Below, piece by piece: positions 1 to 9,431 of a DNA stretch of 64,000 nt. The notes under the pieces are model-generated. The model had not been told where the DNA came from and did not search any database. It saw nothing but the letters and a program-made list of their open reading frames with translations. A program made the position numbers and the translations under genes. Location of the stretch: assembly GCF_019396345.1 (NCBI RefSeq), contig NZ_JAHKRM010000007.1, positions 205,529 to 269,528 of the forward strand, given 5' to 3'. This DNA is from Nonomuraea guangzhouensis (GTDB lineage: Bacteria > Actinomycetota > Actinomycetes > Streptosporangiales > Streptosporangiaceae). Numbering within the stretch: the first letter of the stretch is position 1; every line of letters starts with the position of its first letter.

Positions 1-762
1 GTAGCCGATGAGATCGTCCACCGCAGCCGGCCCGGCTCCCATCGGGCCGTGCCCGGGAACGACGGTCTCCAGGTCGGGCAGGGCCTCGCGCATCCGGCGC
101 AGCGACCCCAGGTACGGTTCGGGGCCGCCCTGGAGCAGCATGGGGGCTATGCCCGCGTGGCTGAGGAAGTTGCCGGTCCAGGCGGTGCGGGCGTCGGGGA
201 CGTAGACGACGGTGTCGCCCGGCCCGTTGCCCGGACCGAAGTGGTGGAGCTGGACGATCCGGCCTCCGAGGTCGATCTCGGCGTAGGAGTCGAACGTCAG
301 GTCCGGTCCGCGCCAGGTGGTGACCTCGTCCAGCAGCGCGGCGTCGCCGTACATGTTGGCTGACCGGGTCTGCTTCTCGTAGGCCAGATCGGTCATGTTC
401 GCCTTGTTGACCCTGGACGAGACGACCACGACCTGGTCGGGGAAGGCGGCGTTGCCGAAGGTGTGGTCGCCGTGGTAGGTCGTGTTGACCAGGTAGCGCA
501 GCGGCCGGCCGGTGAGGCCCGCGGCGGTGGCCTGGATCTTGACCGATACGTCGGGGGTGATCCCGGCGTCGATCACCAGGGCCGCGTCCCGCCCCGCGAC
601 CACTCCGTTGTTGTCCTTGGGCGGAAGGTTGGCCATGAGTGCCCACACGCCCGGCGCGAGTTCGTGTGGCACCAGCTCCAGGCCGACCGGTGACAGGTTC
701 GGCCCGCCGTAACCCTTGGGGCGCTCGGCGATCTCGCGCTCCGGGATGTGTGATGTCGACAT
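1..762 (-). CDS. MBL-fold metallo-hydrolase, 3' end outside window
   Basis: Open reading frame of 254 codons without a stop, running off the left edge. The ATG at 762 follows a clear AAAGGA ribosome site. The protein carries the metallo-beta-lactamase signature TYHGDHTFGN (HxHxD-like metal site) around residue 90. A second histidine-rich loop (HHFGPGNGPGDTVVYVP) and a C-terminal VVPGHGPMG loop also fit zinc-dependent hydrolases of the glyoxalase II/SoxH type. The substrate is unknown. It lies 36 bp downstream of the HXXEE gene on the same strand, so it is probably the last gene of the 2612-to-1 operon. Confidence 0.85.
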   Translation of the reverse strand, partial: MSTSHIPEREIAERPKGYGGPNLSPVGLELVPHELAPGVWALMANLPPKDNNGVVAGRDAALVIDAGITPDVSVKIQATAAGLTGRPLRYLVNTTYHGDHTFGNAAFPDQVVVVSSRVNKANMTDLAYEKQTRSANMYGDAALLDEVTTWRGPDLTFDSYAEIDLGGRIVQLHHFGPGNGPGDTVVYVPDARTAWTGNFLSHAGIAPMLLQGGPEPYLGSLRRMREALPDLETVVPGHGPMGAGPAAVDDLIGY

Positions 763-798
763 GTCGATTTCCTTTCGTTCGGTTTCCAGCGAAATTGA

Positions 799-1386
799 TC
801 AGACGGAGACGGCTACCGGCCGGGCCTCGGCCACCTGGGGGAGAGCGGCCGTCCAGAGGCGGTGTACGAGGATCGGGCCGATCACCCAGTAGCCGAGCGA
901 GGTGACAATGCCGGGAAAGGCGAGGTCGCCCGCGACCAGGTCGTAAATGGGGTGGCCGATGGCGTTGCCCATCGCGCCCATGATCGCGAAGAACCAGGCG
1001 ATGAGCAGTGGCACGCGCCAGCCGCGGTAGATGGCGAGCGCGCCCATGGCGAAGGCGGCGTAGGAGATCATGTTGATCCAGACGAACAGGGGGAGGGACA
1101 TGGCCTGCGCGCCGAAGACCTCGGTCGGCCAGCGCCGGTTGAACCCGTTCATGAACTCCTCCCCGAAGTGCAGAAACTGCCAGGCCAGGCCGATGAGGTA
1201 GATCGGCAGCACCCGGGAGGGGTCGGGGAGCCTGCGGTCGGTGGTGGCCAGGTGACAGCCGTAGGCGATCACCATGGCCGGGATGAAGGTCAGCCACAGC
1301 GCCAGTCCGGGCGACAGGTAGGCGAACACCACGATCAGCGCGGTGGCCAGGACGCCGGCGGCGACAGCGGAACGGTGGCGGGTCAT
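799..1386 (-). CDS. HXXEE-type integral membrane protein
   Basis: 195 residues, mostly hydrophobic, with about six predicted membrane segments. The HFGEE motif at residues 73-77 matches the H-x-x-E-E signature of the HXXEE family, which is otherwise of unknown function. The chosen ATG follows GAGGAG and overlaps the upstream M24-like stop by ATGA, so the two are translationally coupled. The longer reading frame extending to 1923 is an out-of-frame shadow of the M24-like gene. A role as a membrane partner of the neighbouring hydrolases is inference only. Confidence 0.75.
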   Translation of the reverse strand: MTRHRSAVAAGVLATALIVVFAYLSPGLALWLTFIPAMVIAYGCHLATTDRRLPDPSRVLPIYLIGLAWQFLHFGEEFMNGFNRRWPTEVFGAQAMSLPLFVWINMISYAAFAMGALAIYRGWRVPLLIAWFFAIMGAMGNAIGHPIYDLVAGDLAFPGIVTSLGYWVIGPILVHRLWTAALPQVAEARPVAVSV

Positions 1387-2612
1387 CGGGTGCTCCTCAT
1401 GAGGTGGGTGGTGATGGTGTTGAGCTCGATCGGCGCGTCCTCGCCGACCACGACGGTGCCGCCGACGTGGACCAGGCGGCGGCCGTGGACGCAGTTGGGC
1501 GCGAAGGCGAACGTCATGCCCGGCCTGAGCGGCAGGTCGGAGCCGATGGTGGGCTGCTCGGCGAGCAGCCCGTAGCGCGCGCTCTGCGGCAGCGTGCCGA
1601 TTCCGGCGCCGGATCCGCCCGCCGCTCCGCAGGGATTGACGGCGTGCACGAGGGGGTACGCGTGCCAGCCGCCCCCTTCCTGGAGCGGGCGCTCCATCTC
1701 GGTCACGACCTCGCCGAACGTGTGCCCGGGACGCAGGACCGCCAGCCCCGCCTCGTAGGAGGCCCGGGCCGCCAGCGCCGCCGACTCCACGTCGGGATGG
1801 ACGTCGCCGACCGCGATGGCCAGCCGTTGCCGGGTCTCCCGCATGCCGTACGAGCCGGCGATCTCGGCCAGGAGCAGATCGCCGTCCTCGATCACGCGTG
1901 ACGCCTGCGGCCGGTACGACCACGCGGGCGGGCCGCAGGAGACGAACTCCTTGCCCGACACGATCAGCATGCCCGGCGCCACGGCACCCCGCCGCAGGGA
2001 TTCGGCGATGCCCGCCGCGTACACCGACGCCTCGGTGACGCCGGGCCGTACCGCCGCCAGCATGGCCCGGGCCATCGCCTCGCCGATGGCGGCCGCGTGG
2101 CCGATGACCGCGAGCTCCTCCGCGGACTGGCTCAGCGCGCGCCGCACGAAGGCCGCCTCAACCGGCTTGAAGGTCACCTGCGGGAACTGCTGGAGCACCG
2201 CCGACCACAGCGTGTACGGCACGAGCGGGTCGGCGTGGAAAGGCGGGCACGGTTCGAGACCGAGCACGCCGATCGCCGACCTGCCGAGCCCGTGCGCACG
2301 CAGCACCTCCGCCACGCCGTGCGCGTGCTTGGCGACGAGCACGTTCTCCGGCCTGATCCACACCGCGTCGCCGCGCCTGCTCGCGTCGAGGTGCTCGCCG
2401 AGCCGCGCGGGCGAGCGGACCAGGGCGATCGGCTCGTCTGCGCGGGGAAAGACGACGATCGCCCCGGGACGGTCGTTGGTGAAGTACACATCCGGCGCCC
2501 ACTCCGCCCCGCTGTGGACGATGAGCGCGTCGACGCCCTCGGCATCCATCAGCTCCCTGGCGAGATCCCAGCGCCGGTCCCGTTCGGCCGGCGAGTAGGT
2601 GGGAAGATCCAT
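1383..2612 (-). CDS. M24-family (Xaa-Pro peptidase-like) protein with degenerate metal site
   Basis: 409 residues with an N-terminal creatinase/prolidase-like domain (about 1-165) followed by a pita-bread M24 fold (about 175-400). The usual five metal ligands (D, D, H, E, E) are poorly kept. The stretch LLAEIAGSYGMRETRQRLAI has Glu where Asp is normal. The region MTFAFAPN lacks the canonical Glu of the GMvfxiEP motif, and the final VHVGGTVVV segment lacks the usual E-D-T. It may be a non-peptidase M24 relative or a hydrolase with altered chemistry. It is the first gene of the minus-strand operon, divergent from the LAL regulator with about 96 bp between starts. Confidence 0.75.
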   Translation of the reverse strand: MDLPTYSPAERDRRWDLARELMDAEGVDALIVHSGAEWAPDVYFTNDRPGAIVVFPRADEPIALVRSPARLGEHLDASRRGDAVWIRPENVLVAKHAHGVAEVLRAHGLGRSAIGVLGLEPCPPFHADPLVPYTLWSAVLQQFPQVTFKPVEAAFVRRALSQSAEELAVIGHAAAIGEAMARAMLAAVRPGVTEASVYAAGIAESLRRGAVAPGMLIVSGKEFVSCGPPAWSYRPQASRVIEDGDLLLAEIAGSYGMRETRQRLAIAVGDVHPDVESAALAARASYEAGLAVLRPGHTFGEVVTEMERPLQEGGGWHAYPLVHAVNPCGAAGGSGAGIGTLPQSARYGLLAEQPTIGSDLPLRPGMTFAFAPNCVHGRRLVHVGGTVVVGEDAPIELNTITTHLMRSTR

Positions 2613-2708
2613 GCCGACGACGCTAGGGCGGCGCCGCCCGGCCGGAATCTGTCACGTGACCAGCCGTCCCGCGACGGGCATAGGTCACAGGCTCAATAAG
2701 ATCGTCCC

Positions 2709-5480
2709 GTGCTGTACGGGCGTGTGGCGGAAACCGATCGAATAGACCATGTGCTGGCAGAGGCCAGGGACGGCCGAAGCGGCGTCCTGGTGCTGCGCGG
2801 GCCCGCCGGAATCGGCAAGTCGGCGCTGCTCGAACACGCGGCGGGGACGGCTGCGGCCTTGGGCATGCGAACCGTGCGCGGGGTGGGCATCGAGAGCGAG
2901 ACCGAGATGGTGTTCGCCGCGCTCCACCTGCTGCTGCGGTCCGGGCTCGACCGCCTCGACCGGCTTCCGGCCCCGCAGGCGGACGCGCTCAGGGGGGCTT
3001 TCGGGCTGGCTCCTTCCCGTGAGGCCGACCGTTTCCTGGTCGGTCTCGGCGCCCTGACCCTGCTGTCCGAGCTCGCCGGCGACGGCCTGCTGTGCCTGGT
3101 CGACGACGCGCAGTGGCTGGACCGCTCCTCGGCCGACGCCCTGCTCTTCGCCGCACGGCGGCTGGAAGCTGAAGGGGTGGCGCTGATCCTTTCAGCGCGG
3201 GACGGCAGCCACGGTTTCCGGCCGACCGGCCTGCCCGAGATACGGCTCGGCGGCCTCGGCCCGGAGACCGCGGCCATGCTGCTGGGCGAGACCGCCGGGA
3301 CGCTGGCGCCGCACGTCAGGGACCGGGTCCTCGCCGAGAGCGAGGGAAACCCGCTCGCGCTCATCGAGCTGCCCGCGGCGCTCACCCCTGATCAGCGGGC
3401 CGGGCACGTCACCCCGCTGGCCTACCACCTGGGCCCGCTTCCGCTCACCGGCCGGATGCAGGAGGCGTTCCAGACGCAGATCCACGCGCTGCCCGAAACC
3501 GCCCAGACCCTGCTGCTGGTGGCGGCCGCGGAGAGCACCGGCGACCTCACCGTCATCCTCGGGGCCGCGCGGCGGCTGGGCATCCGCGCCGACGCCGTCG
3601 AGCCGGGGGAGCAGAGCGGGCTCATCCGCGTCGTGGACGGGGAGCTCACCTTCCGCCATCCGCTGATCAGGGCGGCCGCCTACCAGGGAGCGCCGTTCAC
3701 CAGGCGCCTGGCCGCGCACCGGGCCTTGGCGGACGCTCTCGACGGCGCCGTCGACGGCGGCCGGCACGACGATGCCCGGGCCTGGCATCTCGCCGCCGCC
3801 TGCACCGGACCCGACGAAATCGTCGCCGCCGAGCTGGACCAGGCGGCCGAACGGGCCAGGCGCAGAAGCGGCCACGCCGCCACGACCGCGGCCTACCGCC
3901 GCGCGGCACAGCTCTCTCCGGAACCACGCGACCAGGTGCGACGGCTGATCAGCTCCGCCGAGGCCGCGATGGACGCCGGTCAGCTCCTGCAGGGCCGCGC
4001 GCTGGCCGACCGCGCGGCGCTGCTCACCGACGATCCGCACGAGCACGCCAGACTCGCCGGGGTACGCGCGGCCATCGAGTTCGAACAGGGTTCGCCGAGC
4101 GTCGCGCACGGCATCCTCATGACCGCCGCCGCCCCCGTCTCGGCCGCGGACCCGACCAGGGCCGCGTCCATGCTGCTCGAAGCCGTACGCGACGCCTGGT
4201 TCGCCGGTGCGCCCGAGCTGGCCAGGCAGGGCGTCGACCGCGTCCACGCGCTGGCCCTGCCGTCCGGGCACCACCTCCAGCCGGTCATCTCGGCGATGAC
4301 CGGCCTGGCCGCCCTCCTGGCGGGCGATGCCACCCGCGGGCTGGTGCCCATCCACGCGGCACTCGCCGACGCCCGGCGATCGCAGCCGGGCACGCCCGGA
4401 GACCGGCTCATCATCGCCTCGATGGCGTTCATGGTGGGCGACGACGAGACGTCCATGGACCTGGGCGCCCGCCTGGTCGACGACTGCCGGGCCCAGGGGA
4501 TGATCGGCTGGCTGCCGCACGCGCTGCAGAACCTCGCCACCAGCCAGCTCTACCTCGGCCGGTTCCGGGACGCGCGGGCGTCGGCCACCGAAGCCGTGCG
4601 CATCGCCGACGACACCGGGCAGCATCACCGCGTCGATCACCTGCAGGGGATACTCGCCTGGCTCGCCGCGGTCCACGGCGACGACCGCGCCTGCGCGGAG
4701 CTCACCGGCCGCGTCCGAGCTCATGCCACCGACCACGGCAACGTGTCGAGCCTGGCATGGGCGGTCTGGGCAGAGGGCCTGCACGCCCTCGGGCAGGGCA
4801 GGGCGCAGGCAGCCCTGGAGCAGTTGGCGGCCGGCATCACCGGCACCGTCCCCCACCAGCTCACGACCACCCTGTTCGTGCCGGACCTGGTGGAGGCGGC
4901 GGTCCGATGCGAGCAGGCCGATCGGGCCAGGGCGCCGCTCGCCAGATTCGACGAGTGGGCCACGGCAACCAGGCAGCCCTGGGCGCGCGCGGTCGCCCTG
5001 CGCTGCAGAGCGCTGAGCGCCGTCTCGGAGGAGGAGACGGAAGCTCACTACGCCGAGGCCGTCAGCGTGCACCTGAACGGAGGGCGGCCGTTCGAGGAAG
5101 CCCGCACCAAACTGCTGTTCGGCGAGTGGCTACGCAGAAACCGGCGCAAGGCCGAGGCCAGGGTCCATCTCAGGCAGGCGCTGGACACGTTCGACCGCGC
5201 CGGGGCCGTCCCCTGGGCGGCCCGTGCCCGTGCCGAACTGCGCGCCACGGGAGAGGCGACCGCTGACATGCAGGCGGCGGGCGCGGCGGGCCTGCTGACC
5301 CCGCAGGAACTGCAGATCGTCCGGCTGGCCGCGCAGGGCGCCACGAACCGCGACATCGGCGCGCAGCTCTTCCTGAGCCCGCGCACTGTGGGCTACCACC
5401 TGCACAAGGCGTTCCCCAAGCTCGGCGTAGCCGCCAGAACCGAACTCGCCCGGCTCGACCTCGGCGATCGAAGCAGCTGA
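2709..5480 (+). CDS. Large ATP-binding LuxR-family (LAL/MalT-like) regulator
   Basis: 923 residues starting at GTG. An N-terminal AAA-type ATPase domain has Walker A GPAGIGKSALL near residues 31-41 and Walker B LLCLVDDAQWLD near 130. A long helical, TPR-like middle follows. The C-terminal LuxR helix-turn-helix (about 862-918) includes LTPQELQIVRLAAQG and the recognition helix SPRTVGYHLHKAFPKLGV. Length and order match the LAL class of actinobacterial activators. It stands divergently from the M24-like/HXXEE/MBL operon and is the obvious candidate to control it; ligand unknown. Confidence 0.92.
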   Translation: MLYGRVAETDRIDHVLAEARDGRSGVLVLRGPAGIGKSALLEHAAGTAAALGMRTVRGVGIESETEMVFAALHLLLRSGLDRLDRLPAPQADALRGAFGLAPSREADRFLVGLGALTLLSELAGDGLLCLVDDAQWLDRSSADALLFAARRLEAEGVALILSARDGSHGFRPTGLPEIRLGGLGPETAAMLLGETAGTLAPHVRDRVLAESEGNPLALIELPAALTPDQRAGHVTPLAYHLGPLPLTGRMQEAFQTQIHALPETAQTLLLVAAAESTGDLTVILGAARRLGIRADAVEPGEQSGLIRVVDGELTFRHPLIRAAAYQGAPFTRRLAAHRALADALDGAVDGGRHDDARAWHLAAACTGPDEIVAAELDQAAERARRRSGHAATTAAYRRAAQLSPEPRDQVRRLISSAEAAMDAGQLLQGRALADRAALLTDDPHEHARLAGVRAAIEFEQGSPSVAHGILMTAAAPVSAADPTRAASMLLEAVRDAWFAGAPELARQGVDRVHALALPSGHHLQPVISAMTGLAALLAGDATRGLVPIHAALADARRSQPGTPGDRLIIASMAFMVGDDETSMDLGARLVDDCRAQGMIGWLPHALQNLATSQLYLGRFRDARASATEAVRIADDTGQHHRVDHLQGILAWLAAVHGDDRACAELTGRVRAHATDHGNVSSLAWAVWAEGLHALGQGRAQAALEQLAAGITGTVPHQLTTTLFVPDLVEAAVRCEQADRARAPLARFDEWATATRQPWARAVALRCRALSAVSEEETEAHYAEAVSVHLNGGRPFEEARTKLLFGEWLRRNRRKAEARVHLRQALDTFDRAGAVPWAARARAELRATGEATADMQAAGAAGLLTPQELQIVRLAAQGATNRDIGAQLFLSPRTVGYHLHKAFPKLGVAARTELARLDLGDRSS

Positions 5481-5679
5481 CGGCTGCTCCGGAGCACTAC
5501 GTGCCCGGACCGCAATTCGAGCTCGCTGGTCCGCAATCTCCTGCATCGACTTCATGACCACCTGCGCCCTACGTTTGCCGTTTGATCGGCATCGCGTGTG
5601 GCGAGGCGAAGGCCCGCTGCCGCCGACCTCGCGCATTGCGCGCCTTCCTTCTCGTTCCCGCGCAGATACTGGAGTTCGC

Positions 5680-6375
5680 GTGTCCACTACGACCATGTCA
5701 CGGGCCGTTCGCCGCCGCTGGTGGTGGACCCTGTGGAGTCTTCTCACCGTGCTCGCGATCGGCATCACGGCCTACTTCGTTCCGCCGTACCTGGTCGGCA
5801 ACACGAACATTCCGGGCCTCGACATGACCATCCCGGGCTACTACACGAGTCTCGTGATCCATGGGGTGCCGGCCGGCCTGGCGCTTCTCATCGGGCCGTG
5901 GCAGTTCGTGCCGCGGTTGCGGGCCCGTTTCCCCCGGGCGCATCGGATGGCGGGGCGGGTGTACCTGATCTCGGTCGTCGCCGCCGCGATGGCGGCGCTC
6001 TACTCCGCCGCGGTGACGCCGAGCGGCTTCACGTTGCAGGTCGCGTTCTTCGGGCTGGTCGTGGTGTGGTTGTACACGGCTGCCCAGGCGTATCGGGCGA
6101 TCCGCCGCGGTGAGGTGCAGGTGCACCGGATCTGGATGGTCCGCAACTACGCGTTCACCTTCGCCGCCGTGACTCTGCGGCTCTACCAGCTGGTCGGGCT
6201 GCAGCTGATGAGCGTCATGCCGTCACTGGAATACAGCGCTGTCTACGAGTCGAGCGCGTGGCTGTCCCTGCTGGGCAATGTGCTGGTCGCGGAGTACTTC
6301 ATCGTTCAGCGCACGCTGGCACCGCTGGCCCGGCGGCGGTCGTCGGAACCGGCCGAGGCTCTAGCGCAGCAGTGA
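5680..6375 (+). CDS. DUF2306-like integral membrane protein
   Basis: 231 residues from a GTG preceded by GGAG; a longer frame from 5554 lacks a ribosome site and has non-membrane sequence. Several hydrophobic segments, the conserved H-R-x-x-G-R-V-Y-L motif (HRMAGRVYLI) and HRIWMVRNYAFTFAAVTLR match the DUF2306 family, described as heme/cytochrome-b-like four-helix membrane proteins in some annotations. Its last 15 bp overlap the convergent TetR gene. Function unknown. Confidence 0.75.
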   Translation: MSTTTMSRAVRRRWWWTLWSLLTVLAIGITAYFVPPYLVGNTNIPGLDMTIPGYYTSLVIHGVPAGLALLIGPWQFVPRLRARFPRAHRMAGRVYLISVVAAAMAALYSAAVTPSGFTLQVAFFGLVVVWLYTAAQAYRAIRRGEVQVHRIWMVRNYAFTFAAVTLRLYQLVGLQLMSVMPSLEYSAVYESSAWLSLLGNVLVAEYFIVQRTLAPLARRRSSEPAEALAQQ

Positions 6376-7002
6376 ATCGACCTCGTCGGCGTACAGCAGC
6401 GCGACGTCGATGCCCATGCCGGTGAAGTGGCCGGCGAGTTCGAGGGACAGCACGCCGTGCAGCCGGGTCCAGAAAGTCATGGCCTGGCGCAGGACGGCCG
6501 CCGGCGCTGTGGGATCAGGCGACCAGTGCCGGTGGCTGTCGAGGTGAGTGCCGAAAGGGGTTTCCGGCGATGGGATGTCCGCCTTGCGGTAGGCGCCGAT
6601 CAGGACGGCCATGATCTCCTGCGACATCGCGACGGTGTCGGCGGGCGCCTGATAGCCGGGTACGGGTGTGCCGTAGATCAGCAGGTACCGGTGGGGATCG
6701 CTCAGGGCCCACACGCGTACGACGTGAGCCAGCGCGGCGATGTCGGCGCCGGAGTCGTACGCCTCGCGAACGGCGTCGGCGAGGCTGCGGTAGGCATCCC
6801 TGATGAGCGCCGTGATCAGCTCGTCGCGACTGGCGAAGTAGCGGTAGAGGGCCGGGCCGCTCATGCCCAGATGCTTGGCGATCGCCTTGAGCGACAACGC
6901 TGACACGCCCGTGGCGGCGATCTGCTGCCAGGCGTGCTGTTTGATCTCGGCTTGCACTTGCGCCCGGTAGCGCTCGCGCGGGCTCACCACATCGCCGTCC
7001 AT
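6361..7002 (-). CDS. TetR-family regulator with WHG-type C-terminal domain
   Basis: 213 residues. The N-terminal TetR helix-turn-helix (about 20-65) contains LSLKAIAKHLGMSGPALYRYF. The C-terminal half ends with the pattern W-x-x-x-H-G-x-x-x-L-E (WTRLHGVLSLELAG) typical of the WHG domain. It is divergent from the AraC/oxidoreductase pair across about 165 bp and tail-to-tail with the DUF2306 gene. Likely a repressor of itself and possibly of its neighbours; effector not predictable. Confidence 0.88.
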   Translation of the reverse strand: MDGDVVSPRERYRAQVQAEIKQHAWQQIAATGVSALSLKAIAKHLGMSGPALYRYFASRDELITALIRDAYRSLADAVREAYDSGADIAALAHVVRVWALSDPHRYLLIYGTPVPGYQAPADTVAMSQEIMAVLIGAYRKADIPSPETPFGTHLDSHRHWSPDPTAPAAVLRQAMTFWTRLHGVLSLELAGHFTGMGIDVALLYADEVDSLLR

Positions 7003-7059
7003 GGGTCAGCCTCTCCGGTCCCGTGCGCCACCTCGAGTTAGAGGCTATCACCATCGCGA

Positions 7060-7089
7060 TTGACGAAAACTTAGAGCCAGTTATAGGAT
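7060..7089 (+). promoter_or_regulatory. Probable sigma-70 type promoter for the AraC gene
   Basis: TTGACG at 7060-7065 and TAGGAT at 7084-7089 are separated by 18 bp, a good housekeeping-type promoter, in the divergent gap between the TetR and AraC genes. The hexamer TTAGAG occurs on both sides of the -35 (7038 and 7071), a possible operator for either regulator. Confidence 0.45.
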
Positions 7090-7168
7090 GTAACGAAAGC
7101 GACCTGGCGTAACGCGATGGCTGCGCGTGCGCCGATCGTCACCCCGTACTGGAGAAGTGGTCTCGCTG

Positions 7169-8050
7169 ATGCGACGTGAATCGCGCTTCGACATGGGCGG
7201 ATACGCCGGCCTGGACCTGGACCGGTTCGTCCGCCGATCGTTGTGCAGCTGGGAACGGCCCGGATGGCGCTCGCTGCTCGTCCAGAAGTTCGAGCACCTC
7301 GAGGCCGCCGGTGAGATGGTCATGCCGGCCTCGGCCGACACACACCTGTGGCTGATCACCGGCGGCGCCGGCCGGTTGCACATCGACACCGGCGAAGGCT
7401 GGCGGACCACGCCCATCGCGCCGGGTGAGATCGGGATGGCCACACCGGGCGTACAGACTCGCCTCCGGTACGAGACCACGGCGCCGATGCACTCGATCCA
7501 CGTCCATCTCCCCGGAGACGTGGTCGCCCGGGCGGCCGCCGAACTCGGTGGCCCGGCACCCCCGGGGCGGGAGCCGGCCCCGGGCAGCGACGAACTGATC
7601 GGCGCGGTGCTCAAGTCGCTGGCCGCCGCCACCGCGGCGGGTGCGGACGAGCTCTATGCCGAGGCGGCCGCGCGGTTCCTGGTGGTGCACCTGGCGATCC
7701 GCGAAGGCCGGCGAGGCTCGGCGGACGGTACGCGGCGTGAGGACGTCCGGGTGCGCAAGGCCATCGCGTACATGCACGACCGGTTGAGTGAGCCGGTGCG
7801 TCTGGCGGAGCTGGCCGAGGAAGCGCGGTTGAGCCCTTATCACTTCCTGCGGGTGTTCAAGCAGGCGACGGGAGAAACCCCTGGCCGGTACCTCGCCCGG
7901 CTGCGTATCGCGCACGCGACGCACCTTCTGGAGAGGGGAATGACGGTGAGCCAGGTGGCTCGGCGTTGTGGTTTCAGCAGTCCCGGGCACCTGTCGTCGG
8001 CGTTCCTGCGGGTGACCGGGGTGCGGCCCTCAGCGGTGCTGGCCAAGTAG
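7169..8050 (+). CDS. AraC-family transcriptional regulator
   Basis: 293 residues from the ATG at 7169, preceded by a GGAGAAG tract; in-frame GTG codons at 7127 and 7157 are alternatives. The N-terminal part (about 20-150) looks like an AraC cupin sensor domain (IDTGEGWRTTPIAPGEIGM). The C-terminal 100 residues hold the two AraC helix-turn-helices, including LAELAEEARLSPYHFLRVFK and VSQVARRCGFSSPGHLSSAF. It is followed after 33 bp by an MDR oxidoreductase in the same direction, its likely target. Confidence 0.9.
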   Translation: MRRESRFDMGGYAGLDLDRFVRRSLCSWERPGWRSLLVQKFEHLEAAGEMVMPASADTHLWLITGGAGRLHIDTGEGWRTTPIAPGEIGMATPGVQTRLRYETTAPMHSIHVHLPGDVVARAAAELGGPAPPGREPAPGSDELIGAVLKSLAAATAAGADELYAEAAARFLVVHLAIREGRRGSADGTRREDVRVRKAIAYMHDRLSEPVRLAELAEEARLSPYHFLRVFKQATGETPGRYLARLRIAHATHLLERGMTVSQVARRCGFSSPGHLSSAFLRVTGVRPSAVLAK

Positions 8051-8083
8051 CACGTGACAAGAAATCCTACGGAGGAGCCTTCG

Positions 8084-9118
8084 ATGACCGGCACAGCCCT
8101 TGAGATCGTCATGCCCGGCAAGGTCGACCCGGACGGGTTGCAGATCCGCACCCGGCCGCTGCCCGCGCCGGCCTCCGGCACCATCCTGCTGCGGATGGAG
8201 GCGACCGGCGTCTCGTTCGCCGAGCAGCAGATGCGCCGTGGCAGGTATTACGACCAGCCACGCTTCCCGTTCGTGCCCGGCTACGACGTGGTCGGCACGG
8301 CGGTCGCGGCCGGCCCCGGCGTGGACGCCACGATGATCGGCAAACGGTACGCCGCCGTGACCAAGATCGGCGCCTGGGCCAGCCACGTCGAGGTGGACGT
8401 CGCCGACCTGGTACCCGTGCCGGACGGCCTGGACGCGGCCGCGGTGGAGACCGTCCTCGTCAACGGGATCACCGCCTGGCAGATGCTGCACCGGATGGCC
8501 AAGGTGCGCCGCGGCGGGACGATCGTGGTCCTCGGCGCCAACGGCGGCGTCGGCACGACGTTGGTGCAACTGGCCCGCCACGCCGGGATCACGGTGATCG
8601 GCACCGCGTCGGCACGTCACCACGAGACGGTGCGGAAGCTGGGTGCGACCCCGGTCGACTACCGCGACCCCGGCATGTACCAGCGGATGCGGCAGCTCGC
8701 CCCAGACGGCGTGGACGCGGTGTTCGACCACGTCGGCGGTGCCGGGCTGCGGCGATCCTGGCAGTTGCTGCGCCGCGGCGGCACCCTGGTGTCGTACGGG
8801 ACCGCGGCCACCAAGAACGACGAGGGCAATGCCCGGCTGCCGGTCCTCAGGTCGTACTTCCGGCTGATGCTCTGGAACTACCTCCCCGACGGCCGCAACG
8901 CCTCCTTCTACGACTTCTGGGCCGGCCGCCGGCACGCGGACGCCTTCCGCACCCGCCTGCGCGACGACCTCACCGAGGTGCTGCGACTGCTGGCCGACGG
9001 CGCTCTCGCCCCGCAGATCGCCGCGACGCTCCCGCTCTCCGACGCCGCGGCGGCGATGACCCTCGCCGAGTCCCGAACCGTGACCGGCAAGGTCGTCCTC
9101 GTGCCCGACGCCCGATAG
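8084..9118 (+). CDS. Zinc-independent MDR oxidoreductase, quinone oxidoreductase-like
   Basis: 344 residues; ATG at 8084 is placed by GGAGGAG 7 bp upstream. It has the N-terminal GroES-like fold (FVPGYDVVGTAVAAGPGVD) and a Rossmann domain with the nucleotide-binding loop GANGGVGTTLVQLARHAG near residue 150. It lacks the cysteine cluster of zinc alcohol dehydrogenases, so it fits NADPH:quinone reductase/zeta-crystallin-type enzymes. Probably reduces an electrophilic quinone or enone under AraC control. Confidence 0.88.
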   Translation: MTGTALEIVMPGKVDPDGLQIRTRPLPAPASGTILLRMEATGVSFAEQQMRRGRYYDQPRFPFVPGYDVVGTAVAAGPGVDATMIGKRYAAVTKIGAWASHVEVDVADLVPVPDGLDAAAVETVLVNGITAWQMLHRMAKVRRGGTIVVLGANGGVGTTLVQLARHAGITVIGTASARHHETVRKLGATPVDYRDPGMYQRMRQLAPDGVDAVFDHVGGAGLRRSWQLLRRGGTLVSYGTAATKNDEGNARLPVLRSYFRLMLWNYLPDGRNASFYDFWAGRRHADAFRTRLRDDLTEVLRLLADGALAPQIAATLPLSDAAAAMTLAESRTVTGKVVLVPDAR

Positions 9119-9431
9119 CGGACTCCTTCGCATATCAGCCGACGAGGTCGGGGTGATCTTTGAGCCGCCTGCGTGAGTCGATGCCCGGCTTGCGGAGGAT
9201 GTCGCGCAGGTGGGCGTCCTCCGCCCCGGCTCTGGACAGCAGCTCGTGGGCGGTGCGCAGGTGCTCGCGGCAGGGCCGCTTCGGGCGTCATATAGGTATC
9301 GGCGATAGCCCCGATCGCTATTCGGGCTTTGTGTCGGGCCCGTGGCGCGTGGTTGATTCGAAACGGTTCTGGCAGGCCTGTTCCGAGCGGCGAATCCCAT
9401 TTCATGGCGCCAGTGACACAAGGAGGAGCGC
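9119..9431. other. Intergenic region of about 310 bp with a small relic
   Basis: No intact gene. The left part holds the LAL-like relic described separately. The right part contains the leader and the strong AGGAGGAG ribosome site of the thiolase at 9432. Confidence 0.5.
9135..9288 (-). pseudogene. Possible relic of a LAL/LuxR regulator segment
   Basis: A minus-strand frame closed by TGA at 9135-9137 and by an upstream stop reads EHLRTAHELLSRAGAEDAHL and then diverges. The first part resembles the conserved helix just before the LuxR domain of LAL regulators (usual pattern LRTAHELFxxxGA). Only about 20 residues resemble the family, so this is a tentative gene scrap. Confidence 0.3.

Noticed and set aside
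3192..5072. 626-codon antisense frame under the LAL regulator
   Set aside because: No recognisable domain; the sense LAL protein accounts for the region.
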